Position numbers and translations under genes: made by a program. This document shows, piece by piece, positions 1-12,309 of a stretch of 64,000 bases of DNA (position 1 is the first letter of the stretch; each line of letters opens with the position of its first letter). Origin of the DNA: Bisporella sp. PMI_857 (lineage: Eukaryota > Ascomycota > Leotiomycetes > Helotiales > Helotiaceae); assembly GCA_021307315.1 (NCBI GenBank), contig JAJSPD010000040.1:186001-250000 (forward strand), written 5' to 3'. The notes beneath the pieces are model-generated. The model did not search any database. It worked only from the letters and a program-made list of their open reading frames with translations, and was not told the DNA's origin.

Positions 1-751
1 CGCGTTTGGGTATAACGTCTTACACTTAGAGTTTTCGGACAGCTCACGAAGCAACATTTTTCAGCGGCCATCAAACTTTCATTGGCCACTTAGAAGCTGT
101 GATTCCTGTTGTATTGGAAATTCTGTTGCATTTCGTATTTTTGACTTTTGGGGGGTGAAAGAAGAATAACATGGATCCCCTTTTGACCTGCCTGTCTTGC
201 CTTTGTCGTTGGCTCTCTACTTTATTTCATATGCTTTTTTTTTCAACCCATGACGCGTCTCTCCCCTTTGCCATCTTTATGTGGCAACTGACGTAACTGT
301 GAAACCATCGACTCGGTATGACTTTTCAGCGAGCAGCCCTGCCAAGAAAGGGGGTATTAATGGGGGGGGGGGAGAAGCCCTCCACTTTTCCCATTTCCCC
401 TCATCATCCCACTTCCCCAGAATCCATCGTCATCCCCGCCGATTACCCGTCTCCCGCCCAAATCTCCCCGTCACGGGTTCCGCGAGCAACCTTATCTAAG
501 TTATCTCATTATAATTAGATAATCAGCGTCCAGTGTGACCTGATAAACTCGCAGTGTCTACCGAGATTCAAAAATGGGCGGTGTCACTTCTCCCCATTCC
601 ATAATCAAATATGAGGGCGTACCGCCTTATCTGTTCTTGCTCAACGAGATAGGTAGTGAAAACACCGCTTGTAACATCTCGTTAAAACCCATCATTATAC
701 CTTCCACAAACTGGATCTCACCGCCATCTTGCAAAATCTCATCCCACCGCC
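1..751. promoter_or_regulatory. gene-free upstream region of the MFS transporter
   Basis: No convincing coding region is seen. The stretch is rich in pyrimidine runs (C/T tracts at about 365-470 and 740-830), as is common in fungal promoters. Short open frames here lack codon structure and splice signals. It probably holds the promoter and 5' UTR of the transporter that starts at 752. Confidence 0.5.
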
Positions 752-2638
752 ATGTCCTCAACTCCTTCTCCAAGCATCCCCTCCGAATCCTCCCACAAAT
801 TCTCAGTATCTCACCATGAGCCTTCCCCTTCCGTTATCACCGCCCAACATAACCTCTCTCCCGAAGCCCAGGCACGACTCCTCCGCAAGCTGGACTGGCG
901 CCTCCTTCCCCTCCTTATCCTCATGTACCTCCTCAACTTTCTCGACCGCTCTAACCTCGCACAAGCACGCCTCGGAACGCTGGAGCACGATCTGGGAATG
1001 AAGGGGACAGACTTCAATCTGGCTACCAGCATTCTGTTCGTTGTAAGTGTGTCCACTCCCCCTCCTCCGTTCCGTTTCTTTTTGCCCTACCGAGCTGATG
1101 TGGCGCGAAAAGGGCTATATCACTATGCAGCTTCCGGCGAATTTGTTGTTGACGAGAGTGAGGCCATCGCTGTTCCTGGGACTGGCGATGACGGCTTGGG
1201 GCGCCATTTCTGCGGCTCAGGCAGCATCGAAGAGTTTTGGGTCATTATTGGCTTGTAGGATGCTGTTGGGGGTGGTGGAGGCGCCGTTCTTTCCTGGGGC
1301 GGTGATGCTGATGTCTTCTTGGGTATGTATGTTTCTTTTCCAAATTAATATTGCCTGACGAGGAACTCTACAGTACACGAGAGCTGAGCTAGCTTACCGA
1401 ATTGCATGGTAATTGTCTGCCAGTAAACTATTACTAAATACTGATTAATTTCCAGGTTCTATGCTGGTAGTTCGATAGCCAATATGTTCGGCGGGCTTCT
1501 CGCAGCTGGTGTTCTTGGAGGTCTTGAAGGAGCCCATGGAATTGCAGGTTGGAGATGGCTCTTTATAATTGAAGGAGTAATCACGGTGGGCGTCGCCATC
1601 GCTGCAGCGTACTGTTATCCCATTTCTACCCAAAAATTGCGTAACTGATGGGAACAGTGTCTCCCTTCCGGATTTCCCAGCAACAGCAAAATGGCTCTCG
1701 GATGAGGAGCGACGATTCGCGCAATGGAGGCTCGCTGATGATGTCAAGGAGCAAGATGATACAACTTCTGTGTCCGTTTTTCAAGGCTTGAAGCTTGCCC
1801 TCAAAGACTATAGGCTCTATGTCTTCATCGTCTTCCAGCATGCGAGTTTGCTTACGCAGACATTTCAATACTTCTTCCCCACAATCGTGAAGACATTGGG
1901 CTACGGAAAGATCATTACCCTACTATTGACCGCTCCTGTCGTAAGTAGCCAGTTCGTTTCTTAATCGTTTCTGAAAACTCCATGACTCGCTGTAGAATCT
2001 CTTACTAATAATAATTCTTCAGTGGTTCCTCACATTTCTTGTTTCACTGTTGGTAACTTATACCTCCGGCAAAACCGGCGATCGATCGATCCACATCATC
2101 GCCCTTCTCGGCATCTCCTGCGTCGGGAATATTCTCATTGTTTCAACCCTAAACACCCCAGCACGTTTCTTCGCCATGTTCCTCATGCCCCTTGGAGCTG
2201 TGCCTGCGTATCAGATTCTTGTGGCTTGGGTCGCCAACAGCTTTCCCCGACCGTTAGTGAAGAGAAGCGCTTCGATTGCAATTTGTAATATGATTGGTAT
2301 GCTCTTCATTTATTTATTTGTTTATTGTCGTGCATCTGCTAATTTCTTGCTTAGGCAACGGTGCAAATATCTATGGGCCATACATGTACCCATCAGAAGA
2401 CGGCCCAAGATATCTCGCGGGTGGAGCAGCAGTCGCGGGCCTCTGTGTCCTGGTAGCATTATTGGCATTTGCATTAAGATTGTAAGTTCTCTCGCAGACA
2501 CTATTTCCGATGCAAATCCTGATTTGACATCGTCATAGGATTCACATCCGTGAGAACAAGAAGCTAGAAGTAGCCGAGAATGATGGCTCGGAACGAAGAG
2601 GTGATGTCAGGGGTATAGGCTTCCGCTATATCTATTAA
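752..2638 (+). CDS. MFS transporter, anion:cation symporter (allantoate/TNA1-like) family
   Basis: Eight exons were reconstructed: 752-1042, 1113-1322, 1374-1408, 1456-1608, 1658-1940, 2023-2296, 2355-2481 and 2539-2638. All junctions keep frame and give about 490 aa, the normal size for a 12-TM MFS carrier. The N-terminus is hydrophilic, then LRKLDWRLLPLL and LLNFLDRSNLAQAR, the first helix and loop typical of the DAL5/TNA1/ACS group. Further family marks are MQLPANLLLTRVRPS, RMLLGVVEAPFFPG, GWRWLFIIEG, LPDFPATAKWLSDEE and a C-terminal GFRY. These proteins import small organic anions such as nicotinate, allantoate or vitamins across the plasma membrane by proton symport; the substrate cannot be read from the sequence. 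The donor at 1609 (GTACTG) is the least certain junction. No broken frame was found, so it is probably functional. Confidence 0.87.
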
Positions 2639-3230
2639 ACTTGAGAGCAAGCAGGAATCATGATCTTCACGAACCCTTAGATTAGCTACTGGTCTTTCGC
2701 AGCCAGTAGCTCACATGAAAATGCGGAACATGCAATCGCGGCTACTTGACCTGCGCCTACCTAATCTACAAACATCATTCCCTTTCAATACTAGGTCTTC
2801 CGCCCTTTGTGCCTCGAACCGCTGTAATCCATGAAAGCAGTCATATTCTCAACTTTAGTAATCATATCACTAGCTAAGCATCTGGCTTGGGATCAGCCAC
2901 CTATTCAGTCTCGTTTAGTAAATTCCCCAGTGAAGGTTCTTGTTCCTATGGAAGCATGAAAGAACGTGGTGCAGTTACAAATAAATTGGGTTATAATACA
3001 TGGCGGGTTTGCATTTCCTGCTTATCGCGTGTTGTATATATCTTTGTTCGAAGCACAAGCTCGCAACCTTCGAACCACCCCGTCCACCGCCATCACGGCA
3101 CGTAGTGCAGGCCAGAGGGTTTAAAAACAGCACCAAAAGACTTTATATAATCACCAGCATGTCAAACCAGACCCGATACTTTTATCGCCATCCCAGCACA
3201 GCTTCAATCGGTCACCACATCCTGGCGACA
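2639..3230. other. intergenic 3' region between convergent genes
   Basis: This spacer separates the stops of the transporter (+) and the F-box gene (-). Two short plus-strand frames begin here. The one at 3000-3413 runs antisense over the last F-box exon and shows no family motif. Nothing else is supported. Confidence 0.5.
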
Positions 3231-5397
3231 TTAAACAATATCCCTATCCGCCTTTTCTACCCACCGAAAGTCAAGATCATACCCGACATGTATGCGCTGG
3301 GGAAAGCTCCCCGTGATATCTCGGAACAGGACCACCCGCTTCTGCTGCGCATCGTCATCACTGGTTATCTGCTCCGGTTTCTTCATCCCCTTCTCACCTT
3401 TTCCGAATTCTGAGGCGACATCCCATGTTCTGTAGCTGACTGATATCCGCTTAAGCTTGCGGTGGTCTTCCCAGATGAATGGTTTGGCTTCGGTCGTCTC
3501 GGTATGCGATGCCTGAGACAGAAAGGCTTTGAGAATGTTGGTGAGGATATTCAGAATGGCTTCATCCGGTGCAGAATTATTGGCCCTGCTTGTGTGGGGG
3601 CAGCTGACGGACGTTAGGTTGGTGGCGCCGACGAGCGCGCGACTAATTTCAGCCTGTGGATATTCGTTAGTTCATGTTGTTGATAGGTCGAGGTTGTAAG
3701 GCACAGAATTTCAAGCCAAGAAACCTACCATCTGTCTTTCCTCTGGCACAAATTCGAATTCTTCCAGGTGCGGCAGGCCCTTAACGAGGGTTTGTACGGT
3801 GGTTGCGGACAGCCAGGGGATTTTGCGGCTATAGGATATCTTCAAAGTCCTCAAATTCTTGTGCTGGAGGATAGCTTGCAGTAGTGCTGGCGAGAATCCG
3901 GGATTGATATTGGTTCCAGCGACATACTCACCGTAATTTGTTAGCTTCAGGCTTGTCAAGGTATTAAAGGAGGCAACCAAGTGACACTTGGCATTGAACT
4001 CTGCCTTCCTTTGTTCAGACGTGGACATGAAGTCATCTTCTGACATGTTAAAGGATAGTGTTCGCAAACTCAACTCCGTGCCCTTAGATTTTTTACTGAA
4101 CAAGTTTGCAAGATGTTGATACAAGAGACCGTCATAATCACGCATATGACCCAGAATAAGCTCTCTCAACTTGGTAAAGTCAATTGGCTTTTGTAGTGAT
4201 TTGACCCCCTGCGCATCGATCATCATATTGGAGAGGCTCAAGGACTTTAGTGCGGTAAAGACGTAAGTTTCACTTGCAGCATTTTTTGAGGCCCTCTCCA
4301 GAACCTGGAATAAATTGTCAGAGTATATGTCTCCTTCCACGGCCAGGCTTTGAAGTGTTGATGCTGAATTGATGAGCATAGACTGCATGGTGTTGTGGTT
4401 TTTTGAAAAGCTGGAGAAGCTATGGTCACGCAGGCTCAGATGCTTCAGGTTCTTGATCTTGGAGAGCGGCTCTGTGTTTTCGGGCTTGAAGTCCTTTCCT
4501 ACTAGATGGAGTGCTTTTATATGCTTGAGCGACGCTAGACTCTCTGCCACGGACCTACGAATACTGTTAGCAAGGTACTGGATGCACTTTCACCTTGAGA
4601 ACTTCCCAGCCTAGATGGCGAGTAGGAGTTCTACAATGACTTCCAACCGGCCGTAGTGGCGTCCTATGGTAAATACTTACTTGGTCAATATCCACGTCTC
4701 GACAATCTCCAAATTATTCATATTTTTGAACACTTCCTCCACGTATCGATCAACAATATAATTATGCTTCCGTCCTGGATCTGAAACCCCAACAACCATT
4801 TGTCGTACATAGGAAGCACATATCGGCTTTGCCTCCTCGTCTAGACCACTCGGATATCGTTCTTGCTGGCCTTTGTACCTGCCCTCCTTCTTAAGTTTCT
4901 TCTTCTGCGCTATGGTGAGATGTGGTTCGAGGGTGCGAATGAGCTTGGGGATGTGGGCGTGGAACATGGCGGCGACAGCGATGCGGCCGTAGAGCCGTGG
5001 CATCATGAGTGAGTAGAAATATTTGCTCGTTCGACCAAGGGCACTCATGGTTAAGGGGTCTTTAATCTGGTGAGCATCAGCGTAGCTGAGAATCGGCACA
5101 AGCTTATCGACAGCTTACGTTATTTAAGGTCATGTTCAGGACTTCGGCTGGCAACGAAGATATCTTGTCTTTACCAGAATTGACACGAGCCTGACCCGCC
5201 ACTACTTTGCCTTGACCGGTTGTCAAGTTCGCGGCCTTTCCCTTGCTTGTGGCCACCCTTTGAGCTCGATTCTTCTTGGACGCTGGAGCTTTAGCCTTCT
5301 CCGTTTTCACAACGGCTTTGACAGCGGGTTGTTCATCCTCGGCTGATTCTCCACTCGCTATATTTCGGATTCGGGTGCTTCTCCTTGTCTCTGCCAT
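3231..5397 (-). CDS. F-box domain protein
   Basis: Four exons on the minus strand (5397-5119, 5066-4681, 4554-3729, 3653-3231) join in frame to about 637 aa. A basic, Lys/Ala-rich N-terminus (residues 1-75) is followed by an F-box starting near residue 79 (ISSLPAEVLNMTLNN, then DPLTMSALGRTSKYFYSLMMPRLY). The rest is a long leucine-containing region with LKHLSLRD-, LKSLSLSNM- and LRTLKISYS-like segments, resembling irregular leucine-rich repeats. F-box proteins join a substrate to the SKP1-CUL1 ubiquitin ligase; the target is unknown. The first intron's acceptor was chosen at the second AG (ending at 5067) because the nearer AG gives an immediate stop. The last exon is supported by a clean 141-codon frame ending in TAA. 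It is convergent with the MFS gene. Confidence 0.75.
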
Positions 5398-6558
5398 TTT
5401 AGTTGCTCAATAATCTCACCGTAGATACTGAACATGCACATGAACAGAGTACAATGTAATTCTGAATAGATAAACACGAAGTAAGCTGACGCGACGCGGT
5501 TGAGTCGATCCTATGACCGTGCCCCTGCCAAGGGTTGTGCCCCTCGTCTTTTCGACGCCACCCCCATTTCCGCCACTTTTCCTACACTGATATTTGATGT
5601 TGGTTGTTACCTTCATGGGATGAATACGCACGGCAACATTACATTATTGTCTGTTATACATGAATCTGTTGGCTTGGAACTCTCTTTCCATGACAAAGGC
5701 TGTACAGGAACATCACTTGAGACTAATCACGGACTGAGAAGTGAACACCCGGCTCCGATGTAGTCATATTTTGACAATACCTGTGATTAACAATAGTGAA
5801 CTGTAGTCGAGATTAGTGAAATTAGAAACATTATCTCATCGATATGTTAGCCGCGAGAATTGCCTAATCAAATTGAGTTTAGATAGTTGATCTTTGGCTT
5901 AAAGATACTGGATTACAAGAGGTTAGGTTTCTATATAGGAAGTCGGGATTGACAAACATTTTCCGACGATGTTTCTTGCAAAGGATATAGTTTTAGGTTG
6001 ACAAAACCATTGCTCTCAATTCATTCGATAAGACTCATGGGTTTCTGCAATACAAAATTGACGCAATTCCACTTCAAGGTATGATACCTACAATTTGATT
6101 CCTCTTTCTCAAAACTTCAACAACGCCGCCAAGATGAGGTCTCAGTGATATTTTCTATGCAATGCTGTTAACCTGAATGCGTTGGTGATGCATTTATCAA
6201 TCGAGGATGTTTGGACTCACTTTTTAGTGAAGCTCCTGTAAAGTTAATTGAGCAATAGTCCCACTTTTGTGCATGAGGCTATTTCTACTCTCCATGGATC
6301 ATATGCATGCTACCTAGCTATACAACCAGTGCTACATGGTAAGGTGATGAAACTTCCCCTAAGACTTCAAACCCCAGCACTATCTACTAATTTGGGACGG
6401 TAACAGATTTGGGTCAACCAAGCGAAAGCTGATTGCTAAATTAAGACAATTGCAGCATTATGATTATCATATGGGCAGAGATTTTGCTTGCTGATGCCAG
6501 GTGGAACGGTGACAACTGTTGATTGTTAAGGCCAAATAGAAAGTTCAACCGATTTCGA
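5398..6558. other. gene-free interval
   Basis: About 1.2 kb of AT-rich sequence without a codon-like frame longer than about 90 codons. It contains the F-box promoter next to 5397. I recognise no element, tRNA or repeat here. Confidence 0.45.
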
Positions 6559-7590
6559 TCAACTGACTCGTTTCGCAAACGCCTCGCCCAGCGGCTGTCT
6601 CGGATATCCAAGGACACGAGTCAGCATAAATGCATCCTCTAAAGGCATCAACCCCCCCTGACCAGTGTGAGGTTGCATCGTATACGTGGCTTCCACCAGC
6701 AACAAACAACGACCTTTAAGCCATCTCCCTCCCTGCAGAAGCCTTCACACAGGGTATAATTTAATTATCGTGGTTTGGTTCAACATCTCTCGGAGGTCAG
6801 TCTTGAACCCGCCTGCCTCTTTCTTCCCGAACACTTCCCATCCATCTCGCGCATCGTGGTTATCTGGTATGGGGACTTCCCGCGAGTAGAGCCAGTAAAG
6901 GTGATCGCTGGTTGTGGTGCAAGGTATAACAGCGAAGAGACCCTTGCCGGTTGATGTTACGTGGAGAGCGGAGCTGAGGAGTTGCCTGGGGGGGGGGTTA
7001 GTGATGCAGCCTCCATGAGCGTGAGCATGTTCGAACATGTTCGAAATACCGGAGTATTCGGGCTGCATCTGCGGGTTGATGTGCAGTTTCCACACAACGT
7101 AATGGATGCCATCACATCCTAACAGTAGATCTGCCATGTCGGTCGATCCGTCAGCAAACGTGGCGGTTACTTTTTCGTTCTTGCCTTCCGTTATCTTCGT
7201 CAGTTGCTCTCCAAAACTGATTGCAATCTCTTGCTTCTGAACTTCCTTCAGCAAGACCTCAATAAGATCTGTCCGCTTGATTCTCACAGATCCAAACCCT
7301 GTCTTGCTCCGAGCCTAGGCAGCTGTGTCTGTATCTACCAGAGTAGATCATTCAGCGGATGGAGGGCAAGCTGAGAGGTGGAAGACCCCTTTTCGGATAC
7401 GCTTCATACAGTCCTAGTTTCTGTAACAGTCGGAGGCCATTGGAGGGGATGTTAATCGCGCCTCCGAAGGTGGTGGGCTCGGAACAGATTTCGTAGATCA
7501 CAGGCTGAATATTGTTCGCTTGCCTTAGGAGTAGCGCTGTAGCAAGGCCGGCGGGGCTAGCTCCGATGATGGTGGCCTGTGTGCATGTAG
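6559..7590 (-). pseudogene. FAD-dependent monooxygenase pseudogene (salicylate hydroxylase-like)
   Basis: Read on the minus strand, a Rossmann FAD motif is clear near 7580-7520 (ATIIGASPAGLATALLLRQA), followed by a segment ending at stops near 7350. A second open stretch (7287-6745) holds the family's middle: VRIKRTDLIEVLL-like text, then LLGCDGIHYVV, the DG motif. A third frame (about 6710-6559) has TMQPHTGQGG and LEDAFMLTRVLGYP, the second FAD-binding motif. At least two frameshifts separate these blocks (near 7350 and 6745). The residue before the HTMQPH-like motif is also altered relative to the usual GDAAH. Intact homologues are about 400-450 aa and hydroxylate aromatic or related compounds. 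The upstream DNA recurs in diverged form at 19.4 kb. Confidence 0.75.
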
Positions 7591-7850
7591 TTTCCTGTGA
7601 GTTCTGGTGGTTTATGAAAAGTATGGCAGGGCAAGCGTTTGCCCACCTTTTTAACCAGCGGCATTGGTGGGCCGTTTTGCCGTTGCGGTGGCCCTGATAT
7701 GGTGAATGTATCTTTGGACGAAATACTGTTTAAAAGTCTCGTGAAACTAGAATAATTGTGTATCTAGAGAATATCTCCCACGCCAGGCACGTTATCTTTG
7801 AATTGGCGTTGCAATCTAGGATCCGGAAGTGGAAATGGAACCACACCCAA
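7572..7850. repeat. diverged direct repeat, copy A (upstream of the monooxygenase pseudogene)
   Basis: This stretch aligns by eye with 19413-19700 in the same orientation. Shared landmarks include TAGTTTCC-GTGAGTT, AGC-GCATTGGTGG, CCTGATAT-GTGAAT, TATCTAGA and GGAAATGG. Several differences are C-to-T or G-to-A relative to this copy, for example AACCAGCGG here and AATTAGCAG there. It covers the start and presumed promoter of the monooxygenase relic. Confidence 0.6.
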
Positions 7851-8225
7851 ATAAGAATCATCCTGGAGGCGGTGGTTTGCTTTCAGGCGAGGTTTATAAT
7901 ATACTCTTAGCATTTTAGGTCCTATTTATTATATCTTAGGCTGTTATTTTAGTCCGACAGTCAAATAGCTATGCCCTACTCGAACCATATCCTATGATTC
8001 TATTACCCATACTAGCCGTTCAATATATATGTTACATTGAATTTACTGATAAAGGACTTGATCGTCGAGCTTCCTTGGGTGATACTTTGAGGTATGTGGT
8101 ACGTAGGAATGGCTGAAAACATTATGGCCACTAATATTCAAATGTTTAAAAATGCTTATAGGATCATCAATAAGGCGTAAGCTTTCCATTAGACATGTAT
8201 TATCGAATAATGTAGTATGCCATCT
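7851..8225. other. gene-free AT-rich interval
   Basis: A spacer between the monooxygenase relic with its repeat and the amidohydrolase stop. It probably includes the amidohydrolase 3' UTR. Nothing else is recognised. Confidence 0.4.
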
Positions 8226-9979
8226 TTAACGAGGGGTACTTTTCAATTGCTCCCTAGTGTCAGGCATCGCTTTGCCAAAATACCGGATCAACATGCGCCT
8301 GGCTGCATTTCCATCGACCATCTGCTTTCGTTTCATGTCCAGACTTCGCCGGCTTCGCTCTAATTCTCTAGCTACCCCTTCCCACCCAATAGATTGTCCT
8401 TCCGCGTCGGTGTCCTGGCTCCTCAGCGGCGTGATATCTGTTGGGATTACTATCTTACTCAGAGAGTACCCGTCTTTTCTCACCACTCCATCAACAATCA
8501 CAGTTCGAATATCTGCCAGAGAGCTGTGTAGCACCACGGCAGCAACGGGATTGCGCTCGGCGACTGAGATCATTCCAGGGCTTTTCCCATCAAAAACAAC
8601 AATGTCTGCCTTCTTCCCCACTTTCAAGCTTCCAATCTCTTCCTGCATACCGATAGCTTTAGCACCTAGGATTGTACCAAGGTTATAGACCTCTTCAACT
8701 GTTGGGCCAGTGGCTGGCCCCAACTGACTCTTTCTTTCAGCAGCGTTTAAGGCGCGGGTAGATTGCAAAACTGTCTGCATCTGAGTTGGCATATAGCAGG
8801 TGCAGATTCCATTGGAGTCTGCTCCTATGGAAGAAATATCGAAAAACCCTGCATGTAGACAAACAGGGTCTCCGTGGCCCATCTGCATTTCGGAAATTGG
8901 TGTGCTGGACAAGTGAGCCCCATGGGCATGAAGATGGAACAATTCTTCAGAAGAAGTGTGATTGGCATGAGAGAGAAGAACATCTGGACCTAGTAGTCCG
9001 TTTTCTACCATGACAGTTACCGTGGAAGGTATATCTGTAGGGTTATAAGGTAGCTAATGATCAGCAAAAATTCACAGAATGTTCAGCTTTCTACACATCT
9101 GTTCGGTGATCTACTTACCCTTCTGCATACTCTGTGTGGCGTGGGACGTAATTAGATGGGCACCAAGTGCACGAGCCTCTGTAAAAATGTCCTTCAGGAT
9201 CTGAGGGGGCGCAAACATCGTGTCCACTGCAAAGCCGAGATTCACGCGCCCGCTGGAACCAAACGGTTGCATGGAGGAGAGTTCACGATAAGTGCTCATC
9301 ATCCAGTCAGGGAGCAACTCATTCTCCATAGTCAGTTCTGGTTTCCAGGTGGCAACACGTGGATGCACAGAGTAGCAGAAGATAGATCGTATTCCAGATG
9401 CCACGGTAGCGCGAATTGCTTCCTTGCCTACGTTACGATATTGGTTAGCGTCTAGGGTAAGGCACGGTAAACGAGATTTTTACTTACTGTGTTCTGGGGA
9501 GTAGTTCATATGTGCGTGGTCCACTACTGTCGTAGTCCCTGCATCCAGAACCTCGAGTGCACCAGCCAATACTCCCCAAAATACATCGTCGGGGGAGTAA
9601 AGTGAACTAGCCATGTTTCCTATACGTCGTCAGGTAGTGTACGACAAAAAAGTGCTCTGTTCTGGTCTTCGGTAATTGGAGTGCGGGAGAATTCTAGCCA
9701 CATACCTGAATGATAGTAGTCCAAAAGATTCTGATCTGAGTGGATGCCCTTCTGTTGAGATTGCCATAGATGCATGTGAGTATTGACAAATCCGGGGGCT
9801 AGAATGGTGTCGGTGCAATCAATGACTATAGCCGATTCCGGAGGGCCGATAACGTCTGCAATACGGTGAATCCTGTCATCTTTGACCAAAATATCGGCCT
9901 TTGTTGGGATTACATGGTTGTCCACGTCGTGGATAAGTAGAGTTCCCCCTCGCAGAAGAATGTATGATGACATTGGCAT
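8226..9979 (-). CDS. amidohydrolase (cytosine deaminase / ATZ-TRZ-like metal-dependent hydrolase)
   Basis: Four minus-strand exons (9979-9706, 9619-9488, 9427-9119, 9034-8226) join in frame to about 507 aa, a normal length. The N-terminal beta-sandwich (ILLRGGTLLIHD) leads into the metal motif GFVNTHMHLWQS with the HxH at residues 68 and 70. Later come VVDHAHMNYSPEHS, LGAHLITSHATQS, VLLSHANHTSSEE, a GADSNG-type active-site segment and the C-terminal LGAKAIGMQEEIGSLKVGKKADIVVFD that closes this fold. Members deaminate or hydrolyse ring C-N bonds of heterocyclic or amide compounds using a bound metal. The substrate is unknown. The acceptor of the last intron was placed at 9035 because the nearer AG gives a stop. 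It is open throughout, although most neighbouring metabolic genes are broken. Its promoter contains CCGGATCGG (10107-10115), the complement of a motif in the regulator's promoter. Confidence 0.85.
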
Positions 9980-10106
9980 ATGACTTTCCCGGTGTGTAAC
10001 AATAAAACAAAAAGCTCTGGTCTTTACACAGAGGGAAGAGATCTGAAGAACTTATATTCCTGTCATGATGGATTTACAGCTCGGCCGAATCTCAAGGGGT
10101 AATATT

Positions 10107-10115
10107 CCGGATCGG
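10107..10115 (-). promoter_or_regulatory. CCGATCCGG motif (everted CGG repeat, possible Zn2Cys6 site)
   Basis: CCG-N3-CGG read on the minus strand, about 130 bases upstream of the amidohydrolase start codon. The same nine bases occur twice upstream of the zinc-cluster regulator at 17115. Zinc-cluster dimers are known to bind CGG half-sites in everted arrangement. The link to this regulator is inference. Confidence 0.45.
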
Positions 10116-10698
10116 CTATTGGAGTATTTTGAGGGGGGGCTAAGCCAATGGAAAGTTAGCGGAAGGAAGGCATTACTTTTTTCAACGAACTCCTCATCGA
10201 ATTCATGTGTACTGTTGAATAGCTCTCTAAGATTGAAGTGATGGAAAGATGCCCCGACTGGCGTTGCTTACTTGGCGTGTGTGTTCTGCGATACTGACGA
10301 CGTCATCCCTTCCCCCCCGCATTAAACTCAGGGACATTTCCCCAAGCGGAAATGTTCCGAAACTATGTACGAGATATGGAGTAATCTCTGTGTTTAGGGT
10401 AGTATTATTGCCACAGAGGAATATTACAACTTAACCAGTCGACTGCGCATATATATGATTTTATTCCCCATGGCCTATGGAACTGAACGATTATCGATTA
10501 CCAAAATTGGTAGGCTTAAGAAACTGAGGAGCGGCGCTATTTCACATGTTTTAGCCATCCACATGCTCTATGTTAACACACATTTTACACTTTATATATG
10601 TATGCATATATGCATAGGCAGATCGAATAATGATTGAAAGGGTATGAGGTACAGTATTGAATATAATTCTAAGAAAGATCCACAAAGTCGCTCACGTA

Positions 10699-10758
10699 GG
10701 CCTTTTGGTCTAGTGGTCATACTCCGTGACCCAGGAACTTGTATTTGACTGTGGAGGG
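10699..10758 (+). other. decayed tRNA-like sequence (tRNA-Pro-like 5' half)
   Basis: GGCCTTTTGGTCTAGTGGTC resembles the acceptor, D-arm and A-box of fungal tRNA-Pro. The following bases do not form an anticodon stem. The expected GTTCAAATC B-box is only vaguely matched by GTATTTGACT. It is probably a remnant and not a working gene, and chance similarity is possible. Confidence 0.25.
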
Positions 10759-10802
10759 ATATGCTTAGTCCACAGACTAGCTCTTCTTGTTTTAACGACA
10801 AT

Positions 10803-11940
10803 CTAGTTAGGCTTCCATGCCATTGTCTCCCAATCAACATCAATAGTGACTTTGCCCAAATGTTCCTTTAACCATTCCGCAAAATGCTGCTTCGATTTAG
10901 CCCGGCCCCGGCGAAGCAACCTATCTAGAACATCTGTATGTGAACTTCTTTCTCAACAGCAATTACTATTACGCGCAGGTTATGTACTTGATTAGAATTG
11001 AGGCACCATTTCTAAGGATGGGATCTGCAGCTTCATTTTAAACTTTACCTTCAGCTTCTCAGCTAACACAAGGATATCATCCAGAAACACTCAAACTCCC
11101 CAGCTAAGATGCAAAGGCCTCGAACCCTGAGATCTTTCCACCAATCTCTATCTACAGAAAGTGGGACACAGTAGGCCTCTTCGTGCGCAGAGTCCAGTAA
11201 CATCTTCACACAGATCGCTAGAGAGTCCGTGTCAAGGAAATCTCGAGCAGCATTCGTGGTTACCGACCGAGAGGGGGTGGTGAAGGTAACGCAAGTGGGT
11301 ATAAGAAATCCCCCGCCTTAACTTTCCTCCTTTACTTTCCGTATCAAAAGCGGCACGAGGGACAGAGAGATCAGGATGACGGTGAGATCAATGTGGCAAA
11401 AGACCGGGTGCAAGGTTCCCTCCCCCGGAGTCCTTCGCAATTAGGATCTAGGACATTCAAAACTTCGTTAATTTTCTGTGCTATCTCCCGGTATATCTGC
11501 TCTCATGCGAGCTAAGGTGTATTCAAGTCTCACATTAGATGGAGCCACTTGCTGTGTTTTAACCACATAATTCAGTGCAGTTATAGCCTGCTTTAATTGT
11601 GGCGGATACTTTCCTTCTGGGATAAGCGTATATGCCACTACCAACACTGTCAGCTTTGCAATTGAACCTGAATTGCCGTCCTTCACCCGATCTGGAAGAA
11701 CTTCGAAATGGCCTGTTCGGGCGGGACTGGCATATGCTCTACCTATACTATCTTTAGCATTAGAATCCTTACCTGATTGAGTTTTGCTTGTACCGTGAAA
11801 GTATATCAAGACCTGACTACCGAATGAACGGTGATTTGACCGTATGCTAAGTCTTGGGGGCAGGGGAATATTCCTTTTACGGAGCTGGCAGCGAAGTCGA
11901 ATACCGGGACTTCACGTATCAATAGATTTTTTTAACTTTG
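10803..11940 (-). pseudogene. alpha/beta-hydrolase (acetyl-hydrolase/esterase type) pseudogene
   Basis: Minus-strand blocks match an HSL-type alpha/beta-hydrolase in order: LPPRLSIRS and VLIYFHG (oxyanion region, about 11850-11790), then after a probable intron YASPARTGHFEVLPDRV and LVVAYTLIPEGKYPPQLKQA (11740-11580). A nucleophile elbow with DSGGGNLA follows near 11430. A SVDRDWWKDLRVRGLCILAG strand then ILVLAEKLK lie near 11140-11050, and the C-terminus EWLKEHLGKVTIDVDWETMA ends at the TAG at 10803. Stops and frame changes separate the blocks (near 11468, 11410, 11230 and 11050), and the stretch between the strand before the elbow and the elbow is disordered. Intact relatives hydrolyse small acyl esters. 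The Fot1-like element lies about 300 bases upstream. Confidence 0.65.
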
Positions 11941-11949
11941 GGTACTGTT

Positions 11950-12252
11950 TCACAGGTGTTCCTGATGCAACTCGCAACCTTGCACGCAAGAATTGTCAAT
12001 TGAAGCTTTCGTGATGCTTTTGCCATGGGTAGAGTGCAAGAGAGTAGCGAAGTGAAACGATGACAATATATGTGGGAGTGACGGATGCGGACTCAGAAGA
12101 CTCGGGACAACTTGCACAATTTCCACTGAATCTAGTGAAACCAAATTGAAACTGGCACAGACGCAAGGTACAGTAACGGATCTCGATAGGCTTTGGTAAG
12201 CACGTAGCACCGGAATTATTTGGTGGCCGAAGTTGTTCCGGCGCATCCTAGT
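11950..12252 (-). other. unassigned open stretch cut by the transposon
   Basis: A 98-codon open frame runs to the transposon boundary on the minus strand. It contains no motif I recognise. It may be upstream DNA of the esterase relic or part of a disrupted gene. Confidence 0.2.
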
Positions 12253-12254
12253 TA

Positions 12255-12309
12255 AGTCCGTGCACCCCCATATCGATCACCCCCCCATATCGATCACCTA
12301 AATAAGCGA
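12255..12309 (+). repeat. left terminal inverted repeat of the Fot1-like element
   Basis: It pairs with 14014-14069 in inverted orientation. It contains two copies of a CATATCGATCACC subrepeat. Confidence 0.85.

Larger units (their letters stand above)
9980..10802. promoter_or_regulatory. amidohydrolase promoter and gene-free interval
   Basis: Upstream DNA of the minus-strand amidohydrolase. It includes the CCGGATCGG site and G-rich runs near 10130. No coding frame is convincing. A tRNA-like remnant lies near 10699. Confidence 0.45.

Noticed and set aside
3000..3413. 137-codon plus-strand frame
   Set aside because: It lies antisense over the last exon of the F-box gene, which has a clean 141-codon continuation with good splice sites. 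It shows no motif.
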